Of a stretch of 64,000 nucleotides of DNA, positions 55,013 to 63,991 are shown one piece after another (the stretch's first letter is position 1; every line of letters starts with the position of its first letter). Position numbers and translations under genes: made by a program. The stretch is taken from contig DCWA01000008.1 in NCBI GenBank assembly GCA_002327445.1, positions 49,334-113,333 on the forward strand, in the 5' to 3' direction. The notes under the pieces are model-generated. The model saw only the letters and a program-made list of their open reading frames with translations, made no database searches and was not told the DNA's origin. The stretch comes from Desulfobacteraceae bacterium UBA2174. Lineage in GTDB: Bacteria; Desulfobacterota; Desulfobacteria; Desulfobacterales; UBA2174.

Positions 55013-57289
55013 TCACCTTGACGGCGGGCCGGAAGAACCGGCCAGACTCTGGGCCTGCATCACCGTGATGGCGATGACGTTGAAGACGGTTTCCATGTCG
55101 ATGTTGCGCTGCAAGACATTAAAGGGCTTGCTGATCCCCATCAGCAGCGGCCCCACCGCCTTGGCGCCCCCGATGCGGTCCAGCAGCTTGTAGGCGATGT
55201 TGCCCGCCGCCAGGCTCGGGAAGATCAGGATGTTGGCCGGTCCACCAAGGCGGTTGAAGGGGAACTCCCGGGCCAGGATTTCCTCCATCACGGCCGTGTC
55301 GGCCTGCATCTCCCCGTCGATGACCAGATCCGGCTGGCGGGCCAGGGCCAGGTCGACGGCCTTCCTCACCTTTTCGGATTCCGCGTTGCGCGTGCTGCCG
55401 AAATTGGAAAACGACAGCATGGCGATGCGCGGCGTCATGCCGAAAAAGCGTCCCATGCGGGCCGAAAGAATGGCGATTTCCGCCATAACCTCGGCCGATG
55501 GCTGGATGTTGACCGTGGTGTCGGCGAACAGGAGGGTGCGGTTCTTGAAGATCATCAGGTACAATCCGGCCACGGTGGAGACCCCCGGTTCCCGGGCGAT
55601 GACCTGCAAGACCGGCCGGATGGCGTTGGGATAGGTCTGGGCAATGCCGTGGACCTGTCCGTCGACGAGGTTTTCGTGGACCATCATCGCTCCGAACACG
55701 TAGGGGTCCCGCATCTGCCAGCGGGTCTCGGACATCGTCCAGCCCTTGCGCTTGCGCATGTCGAAAAGCCGGCGCACGAATTTCTCGAAAAGCGGGCTCT
55801 TCAGATGGTCGAGAACCTCGATTCCGTCGAGGGAAAGACCGTGTTTCTGCGCCAGGGCCCCGATTTCTTCCGGGTTGCCCAGCACCAGGGGCCGGGCGAT
55901 GCCCTCCTTGACCGCGGCCTGGGCCGCCCGCAGAATCACCGAATGGTTCCCTTCGGGGAGCACGATGCGCTTGGGGTTCTGCTGGGCCGTGCTGATGATC
56001 TTGCGCATGATTTCACGCTCCAGGCCCATGAGCGATTCCAGACGGGCAACGTATTCGGCGCGTCCGGGCAGGGGGACCCGGGCGACCCCGCTCTGCACGG
56101 CGGCTTCGGCCACGGCGGGCACCACCTTGAGCAGAACCCGCGAATCCAGCGGTTTGGGGATGATGTACTCCGGGCCGAAGACGATGCGATGGCCCCCGTA
56201 GGCCCGGATCACGGCATCTGGCACATCCTCCCGCGCCAGATCCGCCAGGGCCTTGACCGCTGCCACCTTCATGGCCTCGTTGATCCGGGTGGCGCGCACG
56301 TCCAGTGCGCCGCGGAAGATGTAGGGAAAGCCCAGTACGTTGTTGACCTGGTTGGGATAGTCGGACCGGCCGGTGGCGATGATGGCGTCGGGCCGCAGGG
56401 CCCTGGCCTCCGGATAGTCGATTTCCGGATCCGGGTTGGCCAGGGCGAAGATGATGGGCTGGCGCGCCATGGATCGGAGCATGGGCCCGGTGAAGGCCCC
56501 CTTGGCCGACAACCCCACCAGGACGTCCGCCCCCTCCGCCGCCTGGTCCAGGGTCCGCAGGTCCGTGTCGGCCGCGAAGGCTTCCTTGTAAGGGTTCATC
56601 CCCTCCTTGCGGCCCCGGTAAACGATGCCCCGGGTGTCCACGAGGTAAATCTTGTTCCTGTCGGCCCCCAGCGCCACGTACATGCGGGCGCAGGCGATGC
56701 CGGCGGCACCGGCCCCGTTGATCACGATCCGCAAGTCGCCGATGGACTTGCCGGCGATGGCGACAGCATTGAGCAAGGCGGCGCCGGAAATGATCGCCGT
56801 CCCGTGCTGGTCATCGTGAAAGACGGGAATCGACATGAGCTCGGCCAGTTTTTCCTCGATGTAAAAGCACTCCGGGGCCTTGATATCCTCCAGGTTGATC
56901 CCGCCGAAGGTGGGCTCCAGAGCCTGGACGATGCGGATGAAGGCGTCGGGGTCCGCGGCGTCGACCTCGATGTCGAAGACGTCGATGTTGGCGAAGCGCT
57001 TGAACAGGACGCCCTTGCCCTCCATCACCGGCTTTCCGGCCAGGGGGCCGATGTTGCCCAGGCCGAGCACCGCCGTGCCGTTGCTCACCACGCCGATCAG
57101 ATTGCCCCGGGAAGTGTACTCGAACGAAAGATCCGGATTCTCCTTGATCTTGAGGCAGGGAACGGCCACCCCCGGGGTGTACGCCAGGCTCAGGTCGGAC
57201 TGGGTCAGGCAGGGCTTGAGAGGCACCACTTCGATCTTGCCCGGCCGTGGATACTGGTGGTAGTGCAGCGCTTCCTTGTCGTAAGTCAT
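55013..57289 (-). CDS. maeB: NADP-type malic enzyme with C-terminal phosphotransacetylase-like domain
   Basis: A 758-residue MaeB-type enzyme that decarboxylates malate to pyruvate. The malic domain shows [49 protein letters not shown] and the NAD(P) motif [15 protein letters not shown]. The C-terminal 330 residues are phosphate acetyltransferase-like ([37 protein letters not shown]), a regulatory part in E. coli MaeB. Length matches E. coli MaeB. ATG 57289 has GGAGG upstream; the frame is open further to 57427. Confidence 0.95.
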   Translation of the reverse strand: MTYDKEALHYHQYPRPGKIEVVPLKPCLTQSDLSLAYTPGVAVPCLKIKENPDLSFEYTSRGNLIGVVSNGTAVLGLGNIGPLAGKPVMEGKGVLFKRFANIDVFDIEVDAADPDAFIRIVQALEPTFGGINLEDIKAPECFYIEEKLAELMSIPVFHDDQHGTAIISGAALLNAVAIAGKSIGDLRIVINGAGAAGIACARMYVALGADRNKIYLVDTRGIVYRGRKEGMNPYKEAFAADTDLRTLDQAAEGADVLVGLSAKGAFTGPMLRSMARQPIIFALANPDPEIDYPEARALRPDAIIATGRSDYPNQVNNVLGFPYIFRGALDVRATRINEAMKVAAVKALADLAREDVPDAVIRAYGGHRIVFGPEYIIPKPLDSRVLLKVVPAVAEAAVQSGVARVPLPGRAEYVARLESLMGLEREIMRKIISTAQQNPKRIVLPEGNHSVILRAAQAAVKEGIARPLVLGNPEEIGALAQKHGLSLDGIEVLDHLKSPLFEKFVRRLFDMRKRKGWTMSETRWQMRDPYVFGAMMVHENLVDGQVHGIAQTYPNAIRPVLQVIAREPGVSTVAGLYLMIFKNRTLLFADTTVNIQPSAEVMAEIAILSARMGRFFGMTPRIAMLSFSNFGSTRNAESEKVRKAVDLALARQPDLVIDGEMQADTAVMEEILAREFPFNRLGGPANILIFPSLAAGNIAYKLLDRIGGAKAVGPLLMGISKPFNVLQRNIDMETVFNVIAITVMQAQSLAGSSGPPSR

Positions 57290-57420
57290 CAAAAGCCTCC
57301 GTATTTCGATATCGGCGGCTGCGGGGCGGTCGAAGGAAGCCCCTTGCGCAGCAGCTTTCGGCGTCGGCCGATCCGGCCGATGGGGATGGGTCGGGCCCGG
57401 GCGAGGCCCGTTGTTTGTTC

Positions 57421-57449
57421 TTGACAATGGCGAGAAGGTTCTATATTAG
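57421..57449 (+). promoter_or_regulatory. Promoter of tRNA-Asn
   Basis: TTGACA at 57421-57426 is followed by TATATT (57442, 15-base spacer) or TATTAG (57444-57449, 17-base spacer), 35-42 bases before the tRNA. Confidence 0.55.
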
Positions 57450-57483
57450 AATTTTTTTATTTGAACAACCCAATACTGATTAT

Positions 57484-57559
57484 TCCCCAGTAGCTCAGTC
57501 GGTAGAGCAAGTGGCTGTTAACCACTGGGTCCGCGGTTCGAGTCCGTGCTGGGGAGCCA
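57484..57559 (+). tRNA. tRNA-Asn (anticodon GTT)
   Basis: A 76-base cloverleaf with acceptor TCCCCAG/CTGGGGA, anticodon stem AGTGG/CCACT and loop CTGTTAA (GTT), T loop TTCGAGT and encoded CCA. It stands at the left edge of the accessory region that carries the restriction-modification genes. Confidence 0.95.
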
Positions 57560-57568
57560 AAATTCAAT

Positions 57569-57593
57569 CCGCTGATTTCAGCGGTTCTTGTTT
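57569..57593 (+). terminator. Terminator after tRNA-Asn
   Basis: CCGCTGA and TCAGCGG form a 7-bp stem (57569-57584) followed by TTCTTGTTT. A second, larger hairpin with GACCCCG/CGGGGTC and inner GGGG/CCCC arms lies at 57601-57628. Confidence 0.75.
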
Positions 57594-57899
57594 AACGCAA
57601 GACCCCGTGGGGTGATCCCCTCGGGGTCTCGTCGTTTCTGGTGTGCCCACGCCGACTTACGCCCGCCCGCCCGCACATTTACCCCGATTCTCCGTTTCGA
57701 AGCCCGCAGTCCGGGGACCGGGTGCAACCCCGGGGGTTACGGGCGCTCACCGAAAATGTCCCTTCCGAATTCTCCCGTTCTCCGTTTTTCGACCCGCCTT
57801 GTTTAACAGCCCGGTTGCATCCGGGCACCCGCTTCGACATTTCGAACTCCCCTCCGGCAGGTATCCGCCGGACACCGCTATGACGATCCCTTGTGGCAC
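57594..57899. other. Gap at the start of the accessory island
   Basis: Besides the hairpin at 57601-57628 I see no gene here. Three frames are open over short stretches but lack ribosome binding sites. It may contain a decayed integration junction next to tRNA-Asn. Confidence 0.45.
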
Positions 57900-58133
57900 T
57901 TAACGTTTAGTGCCTTCCTCCATCAACGGTTTGCGGTGCTGTTCGAGAAAGAACCCCACCTTCGCCCCGGTGGTCGCGTTTCCGAGCAGGAGCCCATACT
58001 CCACGACCTTGTCGAGGTTGAAGAATTCGACCGACTCCAGCGACCGCCAGATTTCCTCCCGGCTTCCCGAAAGGTCTGGACGATCCAGGGCGTCCACCAA
58101 GGTCCGTTCCAGGCTTGCGATCCGTAGTTCCAT
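57900..58133 (-). pseudogene. C-terminal fragment of an AbiEi-type antitoxin
   Basis: About 77 residues on the minus strand (MELRIASLERTLVDALDRPD, then REEIWRSLESVEFF, YGLLLGNATTGAKVGFFLEQ) match the C-terminal domain of AbiEi-family type IV antitoxin/transcriptional regulators. The N-terminal winged helix is missing: upstream of 58133 the frame becomes the antisense of the amidotransferase fragment. No AbiEii toxin gene is visible downstream. It looks like a remnant. Confidence 0.65.
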
Positions 58134-58149
58134 ACCGGCGCGATCTGCG

Positions 58150-58557
58150 GCCGACTGGAAGCTGCGACGCTTCGCCGAGGTGGACAGCGAGATTCTGTTC
58201 CGCCTGGCCGCGAACGCCGCGAGGGACGGGGTCGTGGATATCGAGCGGTTCAAGGCGCGGCTGCGGCGCTGCCGCGGGCAGATCACCGCCGTCATCGCCT
58301 GCCGGACCGATCCGGGCACCATTTTCGTGCTCAAGGGGAACAGGCCGCTGGAACTGCGGTGGCATCCCCGCCGCAAGGCGGTCCTCTACGCATCGGATCC
58401 CGCATACCTCGACGCTGTGCTGGCGGAGGAAAAAGGCTGGCGTGAGATTGCGGTCCCGCCCATGAGCCTGGTGGTGTTCCGGCGCGGGGACCTGGCCGGG
58501 CACTCGGTGGAGCCGTTCGAGTTCGTCGCCCAGGAGAGAAAGCGGGCGGAACCGTGA
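58150..58557 (+). pseudogene. C-terminal fragment of a class II glutamine amidotransferase
   Basis: The plus-strand frame from about 58150 gives RRFAEVDSEILFRLAANAAR, TAVIACRTDPGTIFVLKGNR and ASDPAYLDAVLAEEKGWREI, resembling the C-terminal part of class II (Ntn) glutamine amidotransferases. The N-terminal catalytic Cys half is absent; upstream codons are the antisense of the AbiEi fragment. It ends at 58557, overlapping the GTG of the next gene. Identity is moderate confidence. Confidence 0.55.
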
Positions 58558-59132
58558 CAGACGCCCCAATGAACCCGATGAAGCAGGCAATGAACCCAAC
58601 AGAACCCTCGAATGCGAACACAAGCGGAATGCTGAGACTCTTCGTCTACGGCACACTGAAGCGCGGTTTCTGGAACCACGACCGCTTCTGCCGGGGAGTC
58701 CTGGCGGTGGAGGACGCCTTGGTCTGCGGCCGCCTCTTCGAGACATCCTCCGGAATCCCCGTCCTGCAGGTCCCGGAGGAGGACATCCTCGCCGTCGGGA
58801 CCACCAATCCACTCGCCGACGTGGCCACACAAGCGCACATAACGGCCCGCATGTCCGATCCCGAGCCAATCCCCGACCGGCTCCCGAAGAAGGGCACAGG
58901 CGCGCCCTGGGGCGACGTGTACGGGGAACTCCTCACCTTCGACGATCCCGAGATCCGCCTCCCGGCCATCGACCGGCTGGAGGGGTTTCACCCCGGCGGT
59001 CCCTGCCTCTACCGCCGCGTCCTGACTTCGACGCAGGCCCACGGAAGCGTGCTTTCGGCCTGGCTCTATGTTGCAGATACGACAGGACATCGCGGTTTTA
59101 AGCCGCTTCCGTCCGGCAATTGGCGCTCCTGA
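58554..59132 (+). CDS. Gamma-glutamylcyclotransferase-like (AIG2) protein
   Basis: A GGCT-like protein of up to 192 residues. The family signature LRLFVYGTLKRGFWNHDRFC begins at about residue 27, and the later RLPAIDRLEGFHPGG carries the typical acidic residue and LEGF motif. Such enzymes release pyroglutamate from gamma-glutamyl compounds, but many family members are uncharacterised. The start is GTG 58554 overlapping the upstream stop, or ATG 58629 just before the conserved part. It was probably cotranscribed with the truncated amidotransferase. Confidence 0.75.
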   Translation: MTDAPMNPMKQAMNPTEPSNANTSGMLRLFVYGTLKRGFWNHDRFCRGVLAVEDALVCGRLFETSSGIPVLQVPEEDILAVGTTNPLADVATQAHITARMSDPEPIPDRLPKKGTGAPWGDVYGELLTFDDPEIRLPAIDRLEGFHPGGPCLYRRVLTSTQAHGSVLSAWLYVADTTGHRGFKPLPSGNWRS

Positions 59133-59173
59133 AATCAGTCTCGATCAAGCCGCGGATTTCTCTTGCTTTTCTC

Positions 59174-59201
59174 TTGCGAATGATATAACATATGCTATTA
59201 T
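59174..59201 (+). promoter_or_regulatory. Promoter of the type I RM operon with inverted repeat
   Basis: TTGCGA (59174-59179) and TATTAT (59196-59201) are 16 bases apart. ATATAA and TTATAT arms at 59183-59188 and 59198-59203 flank CATATG and overlap the -10, a likely operator for the adjacent HTH protein. Confidence 0.55.
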
Positions 59202-59248
59202 ATTCGGGCAAGGGACGTGGTCTGCCATCCGGACAAGAGGTGCAGCAA

Positions 59249-59506
59249 ATGGACACAGAGGGTCGAAGTTTTTCGGCGTTGGTAAAAGAGATGCGGCGTC
59301 AGCTCGCCTTGAGCCAAGAGGACCTGGCTCGGCAGCTCGGCGTCAGCTACGCAACCGTCAACCGGTGGGAAAACGGACAATCCGTGCCCTCAAAACTCGC
59401 CAAGGCCCAACTGAAAGCCTTCTGCGAAAAGATGATCGAACGAGGCAAGTTGACGCTGTCTGCAAACATGATTGATTTCGCAGACCTGGGCTCGGATCAG
59501 GATTAG
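59249..59506 (+). CDS. XRE-family helix-turn-helix regulator
   Basis: An 85-residue protein with an XRE/Cro-type HTH (residues about 10-60: LVKEMRRQLALSQEDLARQL, GVSYATVNRWENGQSVPS). ATG 59249 has GAGG eight bases upstream and is preferred over the frame start at 59192. It starts the hsdM operon, eight bases before hsdM, and probably controls restriction-modification expression in the manner of a C protein. Confidence 0.88.
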   Translation: MDTEGRSFSALVKEMRRQLALSQEDLARQLGVSYATVNRWENGQSVPSKLAKAQLKAFCEKMIERGKLTLSANMIDFADLGSDQD

Positions 59507-59514
59507 GAGCAGCC

Positions 59515-61527
59515 ATGAACAATTTCGGCGAAAAAGTCAGTTTCATTTGGTCGGTTGCCGACCTCATTCGCGGACCCTACCGGCCAAACCAGTACAAGGA
59601 CGTCATGCTACCCATGACCGTTCTTCGCCGTCTCGACTGCGTCCTGGAGCCTACCAAGGACAAAGTTCTCGAACAGCAGAAGAAACTCTCGGGCGGTAAG
59701 GTCAAAAACGTCGATCCAATTCTCTGCCGCGTCACGGGCGTGCCTTTCTACAATACAAGCCGCTACACCTTCGACAAGCTCAAAGGCGATCCGAACAACA
59801 TCGCCGCAAATCTGACCAACTACATCAAGGGTTTCTCCTCGCGGGCCCGGGAGATCATCGAGCACTTCGGGTTCGAGGAACATATCGCCAAGCTCGACAA
59901 AGCCGACCGGCTTTATCTGGTAGTGTCCAAGTTCTGCGATATCGACTTGCATCCGCATGCCGTCTCGAACATCGAGATGGGTTATATCTTCGAAGAGCTG
60001 ATCCGGAAATTCAACGAGGCATCGAACGAAGAGGCCGGCGATCACTTCACCCCCCGTGAGGTCATCCGCCTCATGGTGAACCTCCTCTTTTTACCTGACG
60101 GTGACATCCTCACCACCAAAGGAATCGTCAAGACCCTATACGACCCGGCCTGCGGGACAGGCGGCATGTTGTCCGTGGCTGAGGACTACGTGCGCGAGCT
60201 CAACCCCGACGCCCGCCTGGAGGTCTTCGGCCAGGACTACAACGCCCAGGCTTACGCCATCTGCGGCTCTGACATGATGATCAAGGGGCAGGATATCGAG
60301 CACATCGCTTTTGGCGACAGTTTCACGGATGACCGGTTCTCACGCCACAAGTTCGATTACATGCTGGCCAATCCGCCTTTCGGCGTGGAGTGGAAGCCGG
60401 AAGCCGACTTCATCACACGCGAACATGAAGAACAGGGCTTCGGCGGACGGTTTGGCGCGGGACTGCCCCGCATCAATGACGGCTCCCTTCTCTTTATCCT
60501 GCACATGATCAGCAAGATGAAGGACCCGAAGGAAGGGGGCACCCGCCTTGGAATCGTCTTTAACGGTTCGCCGCTCTTCACCGGCGCGGCGGGATCGGGA
60601 GAGAGCGAAATCCGTCGCTGGATCATCGAGAACGATTGGCTGGAGTCCATTGTCGCCCTGCCGGATCAGCTCTTCTATAACACCGGAATCTACACCTATC
60701 TCTGGATCGTCACCAACCGGAAGAAGCCGAGCCGTAGGGGCAAGATTCAACTGGTGGACGGAACGAAGTTCTTCAAGAAGATGCGCAAATCCCTCGGCAA
60801 TAAGCGCAACGAGGTCTGCGACGACCAACGCGACGAGATCACCCGGCTCTATGGAGATTTCAAAGATGCGGATCAGGTTCGCATTTTCGATAACGATGAC
60901 TTCGGCTACCGGCGCATCACTGTAGAACGTCCTCTGCGGCTCAACTTCGCGGTGGACGAGGCTCGAATATCCTGCCTTATGGAAACCACAGCCTTCGGCA
61001 ACCTTGCTTCCAGCAAGAAGCGCAAGGATACAAAAGCCGCTCAGGCCGAGATCGAAGAAGGCCGCAAACTGCAGGAAGCCATCCTGTCCGCCCTGCGGCC
61101 GCTTGCCGGTAAAGGCATCGTCAAGAACCGCGATCATTTCTCGGAGATGGTCAAGACATCGTTCAAGAAGGTGGGCATCAAGGTCCCGGCCGCACTCTTC
61201 AAGGCCCTCCTCATGGCCCTGGCGGAACGGGACGAAACGGCGGACATCTGCATCGACGCCAAGGGCAAGCCCGAACCCGATCCCGATCTGCGCGACTACG
61301 AGAACGTCCCGCTCAAGGAAGACGTGGACGAGTACATGAAGCGCGAGGTCCTGCCGCATGTGCCCGACGCATGGGTCGACGAATCCAAGACCAAGATCGG
61401 CTATGAGATCAATCTCAACCGATACTTCTACCAGTACACCCCGCCGAGGCTGCTTGCGGATATTGAGGTTGAGCTCAAGAAAATCGAGAAGGAAATCGCG
61501 GACATGCTCGCGGAGGTGACGGAATGA
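59515..61527 (+). CDS. hsdM: Type I restriction-modification DNA methyltransferase subunit (HsdM)
   Basis: A 670-residue N6-adenine methyltransferase subunit. It has an HsdM N-terminal helical domain (about 1-135), SAM motif I LYDPACGTGGML (about 199-210) and catalytic motif IV ANPPFG (about 275-280). A long C-terminal region from about 500 contains a charged helical stretch. AGGAG precedes the ATG. It overlaps the DUF1016 nuclease by four bases. The hsdR subunit is not in this window, so it would have to lie beyond 64000. Confidence 0.95.
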   Translation: MNNFGEKVSFIWSVADLIRGPYRPNQYKDVMLPMTVLRRLDCVLEPTKDKVLEQQKKLSGGKVKNVDPILCRVTGVPFYNTSRYTFDKLKGDPNNIAANLTNYIKGFSSRAREIIEHFGFEEHIAKLDKADRLYLVVSKFCDIDLHPHAVSNIEMGYIFEELIRKFNEASNEEAGDHFTPREVIRLMVNLLFLPDGDILTTKGIVKTLYDPACGTGGMLSVAEDYVRELNPDARLEVFGQDYNAQAYAICGSDMMIKGQDIEHIAFGDSFTDDRFSRHKFDYMLANPPFGVEWKPEADFITREHEEQGFGGRFGAGLPRINDGSLLFILHMISKMKDPKEGGTRLGIVFNGSPLFTGAAGSGESEIRRWIIENDWLESIVALPDQLFYNTGIYTYLWIVTNRKKPSRRGKIQLVDGTKFFKKMRKSLGNKRNEVCDDQRDEITRLYGDFKDADQVRIFDNDDFGYRRITVERPLRLNFAVDEARISCLMETTAFGNLASSKKRKDTKAAQAEIEEGRKLQEAILSALRPLAGKGIVKNRDHFSEMVKTSFKKVGIKVPAALFKALLMALAERDETADICIDAKGKPEPDPDLRDYENVPLKEDVDEYMKREVLPHVPDAWVDESKTKIGYEINLNRYFYQYTPPRLLADIEVELKKIEKEIADMLAEVTE

Positions 61528-62708
61528 CCGAGAAACCGGGGAAACCCCCTGATAAGGCTTTATTCTCCGATCAATTGCTCGGTGACATCCGCCAAATGAT
61601 CGAGGAAGCCCGGGCCGCAGTAGCCGTCACGGTGAATGCCGGGTTGACCATGCTTTATTGGCGAATCGGCAGGCGGATCGGCCAGGAGATACTCAAGGGA
61701 GAGCGGGCGGAGTATGGCGCGGAGATTGTCTCAGCGCTGGCGAGACAATTGACGAGCGAGTACGGGCGGGGATTTTCCGAAAAGAGTCTGCGCCACATGA
61801 TCCGATTCGCTGAAGCGTTTCCCGATGACAGGATTGTCTCGGCGCTGCTGAGACAATTGAGCTGGACCCATTTCCTCGCCATCATCTACCTGCCGGAGGT
61901 TCTTCAGCGTGACTTCTACGCCGAGATGTGCCGCGTCGAACGGTGGAGCACCCGCACGCTCCAAAAGAAAATCGCCTCCATGCTGTACGAGAGGACGGCC
62001 CTCTCTAAGAAACCGGCGGAGTTGGCAAAGCTTGAACTTCAGGCCTTGCGGGAAGAGGATCGAATAACGCCCGACCTGGTGTTCCGCGACCCGTACCTCC
62101 TCGACTTTCTCGGCTTGAAAGGCGCTTACCAGGAAAAAGACCTGGAGGCGGCCATTCTCCGCGAGTTGGAAGCCTTCATCATGGAGTTGGGCGCAGGCTT
62201 CACCTTCGTCGCCCGGCAGAAACGCATCACCGTGGATCATGATGATTTTTACCTGGACCTGCTCTTTTTCCATCGCGATCTGAGGCGTCTGGTGGTTGTG
62301 GAACTCAAACTCGACAAGTTCCGGCCCGATCACAAGGGACAGATGGAGCTTTACCTGCGCTGGATTGACCGGCACGAGCGCAAGCCGGGAGAAGATTCAC
62401 CCCTGGGCATCATCCTTTGCGCCGGGAAGAACAGCGAACAAATCGAACTGCTTGAGCTGGGCCGCTCCGGCATCCATGTCGCCGAGTACCTGACCGTCCT
62501 GCCGCCCAAGGATGTTTTGAAACGCAAGCTGCATGAGGCCATCGAGCGTTCCCGATTGGCCATCGAGAATCGGGGCGATGACGCAGGCGAGGCAACCACA
62601 AAAACAACCGTCAAGAAAAACTTGACGGTTCGCCCGGAGGACGCCCGGAAGAAGCTCGCCAAACCGAAGAGCAAGAAAGAAGGGGCTGTCAAAGGGGGCA
62701 AATCATGA
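61524..62708 (+). CDS. DUF1016 / YhcG-like PDDEXK nuclease
   Basis: A 394-residue protein. Residues 15-165 form the DUF1016 N-terminal helical domain (LTMLYWRIGRRIGQEIL, GRGFSEKSLRHMIRFAE). Residues about 190-345 are a PD-(D/E)XK nuclease domain with the Asp near 245 (DFYLDLLFF) and ExK at 260-262 (VVVELKLDKF). The last 55 residues are Lys-rich. It overlaps both hsdM and hsdS by four bases, so it is part of the RM operon. Its role there (nuclease, accessory defence or DNA-repair factor) is unknown. Confidence 0.88.
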   Translation: MTEKPGKPPDKALFSDQLLGDIRQMIEEARAAVAVTVNAGLTMLYWRIGRRIGQEILKGERAEYGAEIVSALARQLTSEYGRGFSEKSLRHMIRFAEAFPDDRIVSALLRQLSWTHFLAIIYLPEVLQRDFYAEMCRVERWSTRTLQKKIASMLYERTALSKKPAELAKLELQALREEDRITPDLVFRDPYLLDFLGLKGAYQEKDLEAAILRELEAFIMELGAGFTFVARQKRITVDHDDFYLDLLFFHRDLRRLVVVELKLDKFRPDHKGQMELYLRWIDRHERKPGEDSPLGIILCAGKNSEQIELLELGRSGIHVAEYLTVLPPKDVLKRKLHEAIERSRLAIENRGDDAGEATTKTTVKKNLTVRPEDARKKLAKPKSKKEGAVKGGKS

Positions 62709-63991
62709 ACCGCCCAGCAACACAACACAAGCGGGCGGCCTACCCGGCGTACAGGCCATCGGGAATGGACTGGGTCGTTGACATCCCAGAGCATTGGGAG
62801 ATCCGTCGCCTCAAGTACGTTGCCTCTATTAACGATGAAGCGCTCCCGGAAACGACCGATCCCGACTACGAGTTCGTTTACGTCGATATTGGCAGCGTTG
62901 ATGCGGCCAAAGGAATCGTGGCCACGGAGACCTGCCGCTTCGAAGATGCACCATCGCGGGCAAGGCGTATCGTGCGCGACGGCGACACGATTGTATCCAC
63001 AGTTCGCACCTATTTGCGAGCCATCGCCCCGATTCGCGACGCGGACGACAACCTGGTCGTCTCCACCGGTTTCGCAGTGGTTCGGCCTCGCAAACTCGAT
63101 CCCGGCTATCTGTCCTACGCGCTGCGATCCCCGTTCTTCGTTGAGACGGTTGTGTCACGTTCCACCGGTGTCAGCTACCCAGCGATCAATGCGCCGGAGG
63201 TCGGCAACATCGGGGTTACCCTTCCATCGCTCGACGAGCAACGCGCCATTGCCGCCTTCCTTGACCGCGAGACGGAGCGGATCGATACGCTGATCGAAAA
63301 GAAGCGGCGGCAGATCGAATTGCTCCAGGAGAAGTGATCCGCCCTGATCAGCCACGCCGTCACCAAGGGGCTCGACCCCAATGCCCCCATGAAGGATTCC
63401 GGCATCGAATGGCTGGGGGAGATTCCGAAGCATTGGCAAGCGAAACGACTGCGTTTCCTCGTTTCCGAATCGCTCAAGTACGGGGCCAATGAACCCGCCG
63501 AACTGGACGATCCAGATCTTCCGCGTTACATCCGGATTACCGATGTCGACGAGAACGGCCGCTTGCGAGAGGACACCTTCAAGTCTCTGCCTGAAGATGT
63601 CGCTCGTCCGTACCTCCTTAAAGAAGGCGATCTCCTGCTTGCCCGTAGCGGTGCCACAGTCGGAAAGAGTTTCTACTACGAACCATCCTGGGGCCGCGCT
63701 GCATACGCCGGTTACCTGATTCGAGCCAGGTTCAACCCGGCCCGCATGATGCCGCGCTTTGTCAACTACTTCACCAATTCCCAACAGTACTGGCAGTGGC
63801 TCGGTTCATCGTTCATTCAAGCCACGATCCAGAACGTGAGCGCCGAGAAGTACGCCAACCTTATCGTGCCTGTCCCGCCGGTCGATGAGCAGGCCGAAAT
63901 TGTGGCCTATCTCGATGGCATGTGGAAGCGGCTCAACGACCTGACGAGAAAGGTCGGAGGGTCGATTGAACAGCTAAGGCGGCGTAAATAA
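62705..63991 (+). pseudogene. hsdS: Type I RM specificity subunit (HsdS), split by an in-frame TGA
   Basis: The first half (62705-63337) has a target recognition domain and a central conserved coiled coil ending PSLDEQRAIAAFLDRETERI and RQIELLQEK. TGA at 63335-63337 then interrupts the same frame, which continues SALISHAVTKGLDPNAPMKD into a second recognition domain ending QLRRRK at 63991. Relatives read EKRSALISHAV here, so CGA to TGA is the simplest change. The second half also ends before the usual TALISAAV-type repeat. An ATG at 63389 lacks a ribosome binding site. The first half could act as a half-subunit that dimerises. Confidence 0.85.

Noticed and set aside
55027..55043. GGCCGG/CCGGCC inverted repeat near the end of maeB
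   Set aside because: It lies within the coding sequence, is only 6 bp and has no T-run, so it is not called a terminator.
63335..63337. TGA in hsdS as a selenocysteine codon
   Set aside because: The conserved residue at this place in relatives is Arg, not Cys. No selenoprotein family fits and no SECIS-like hairpin stands out just downstream.
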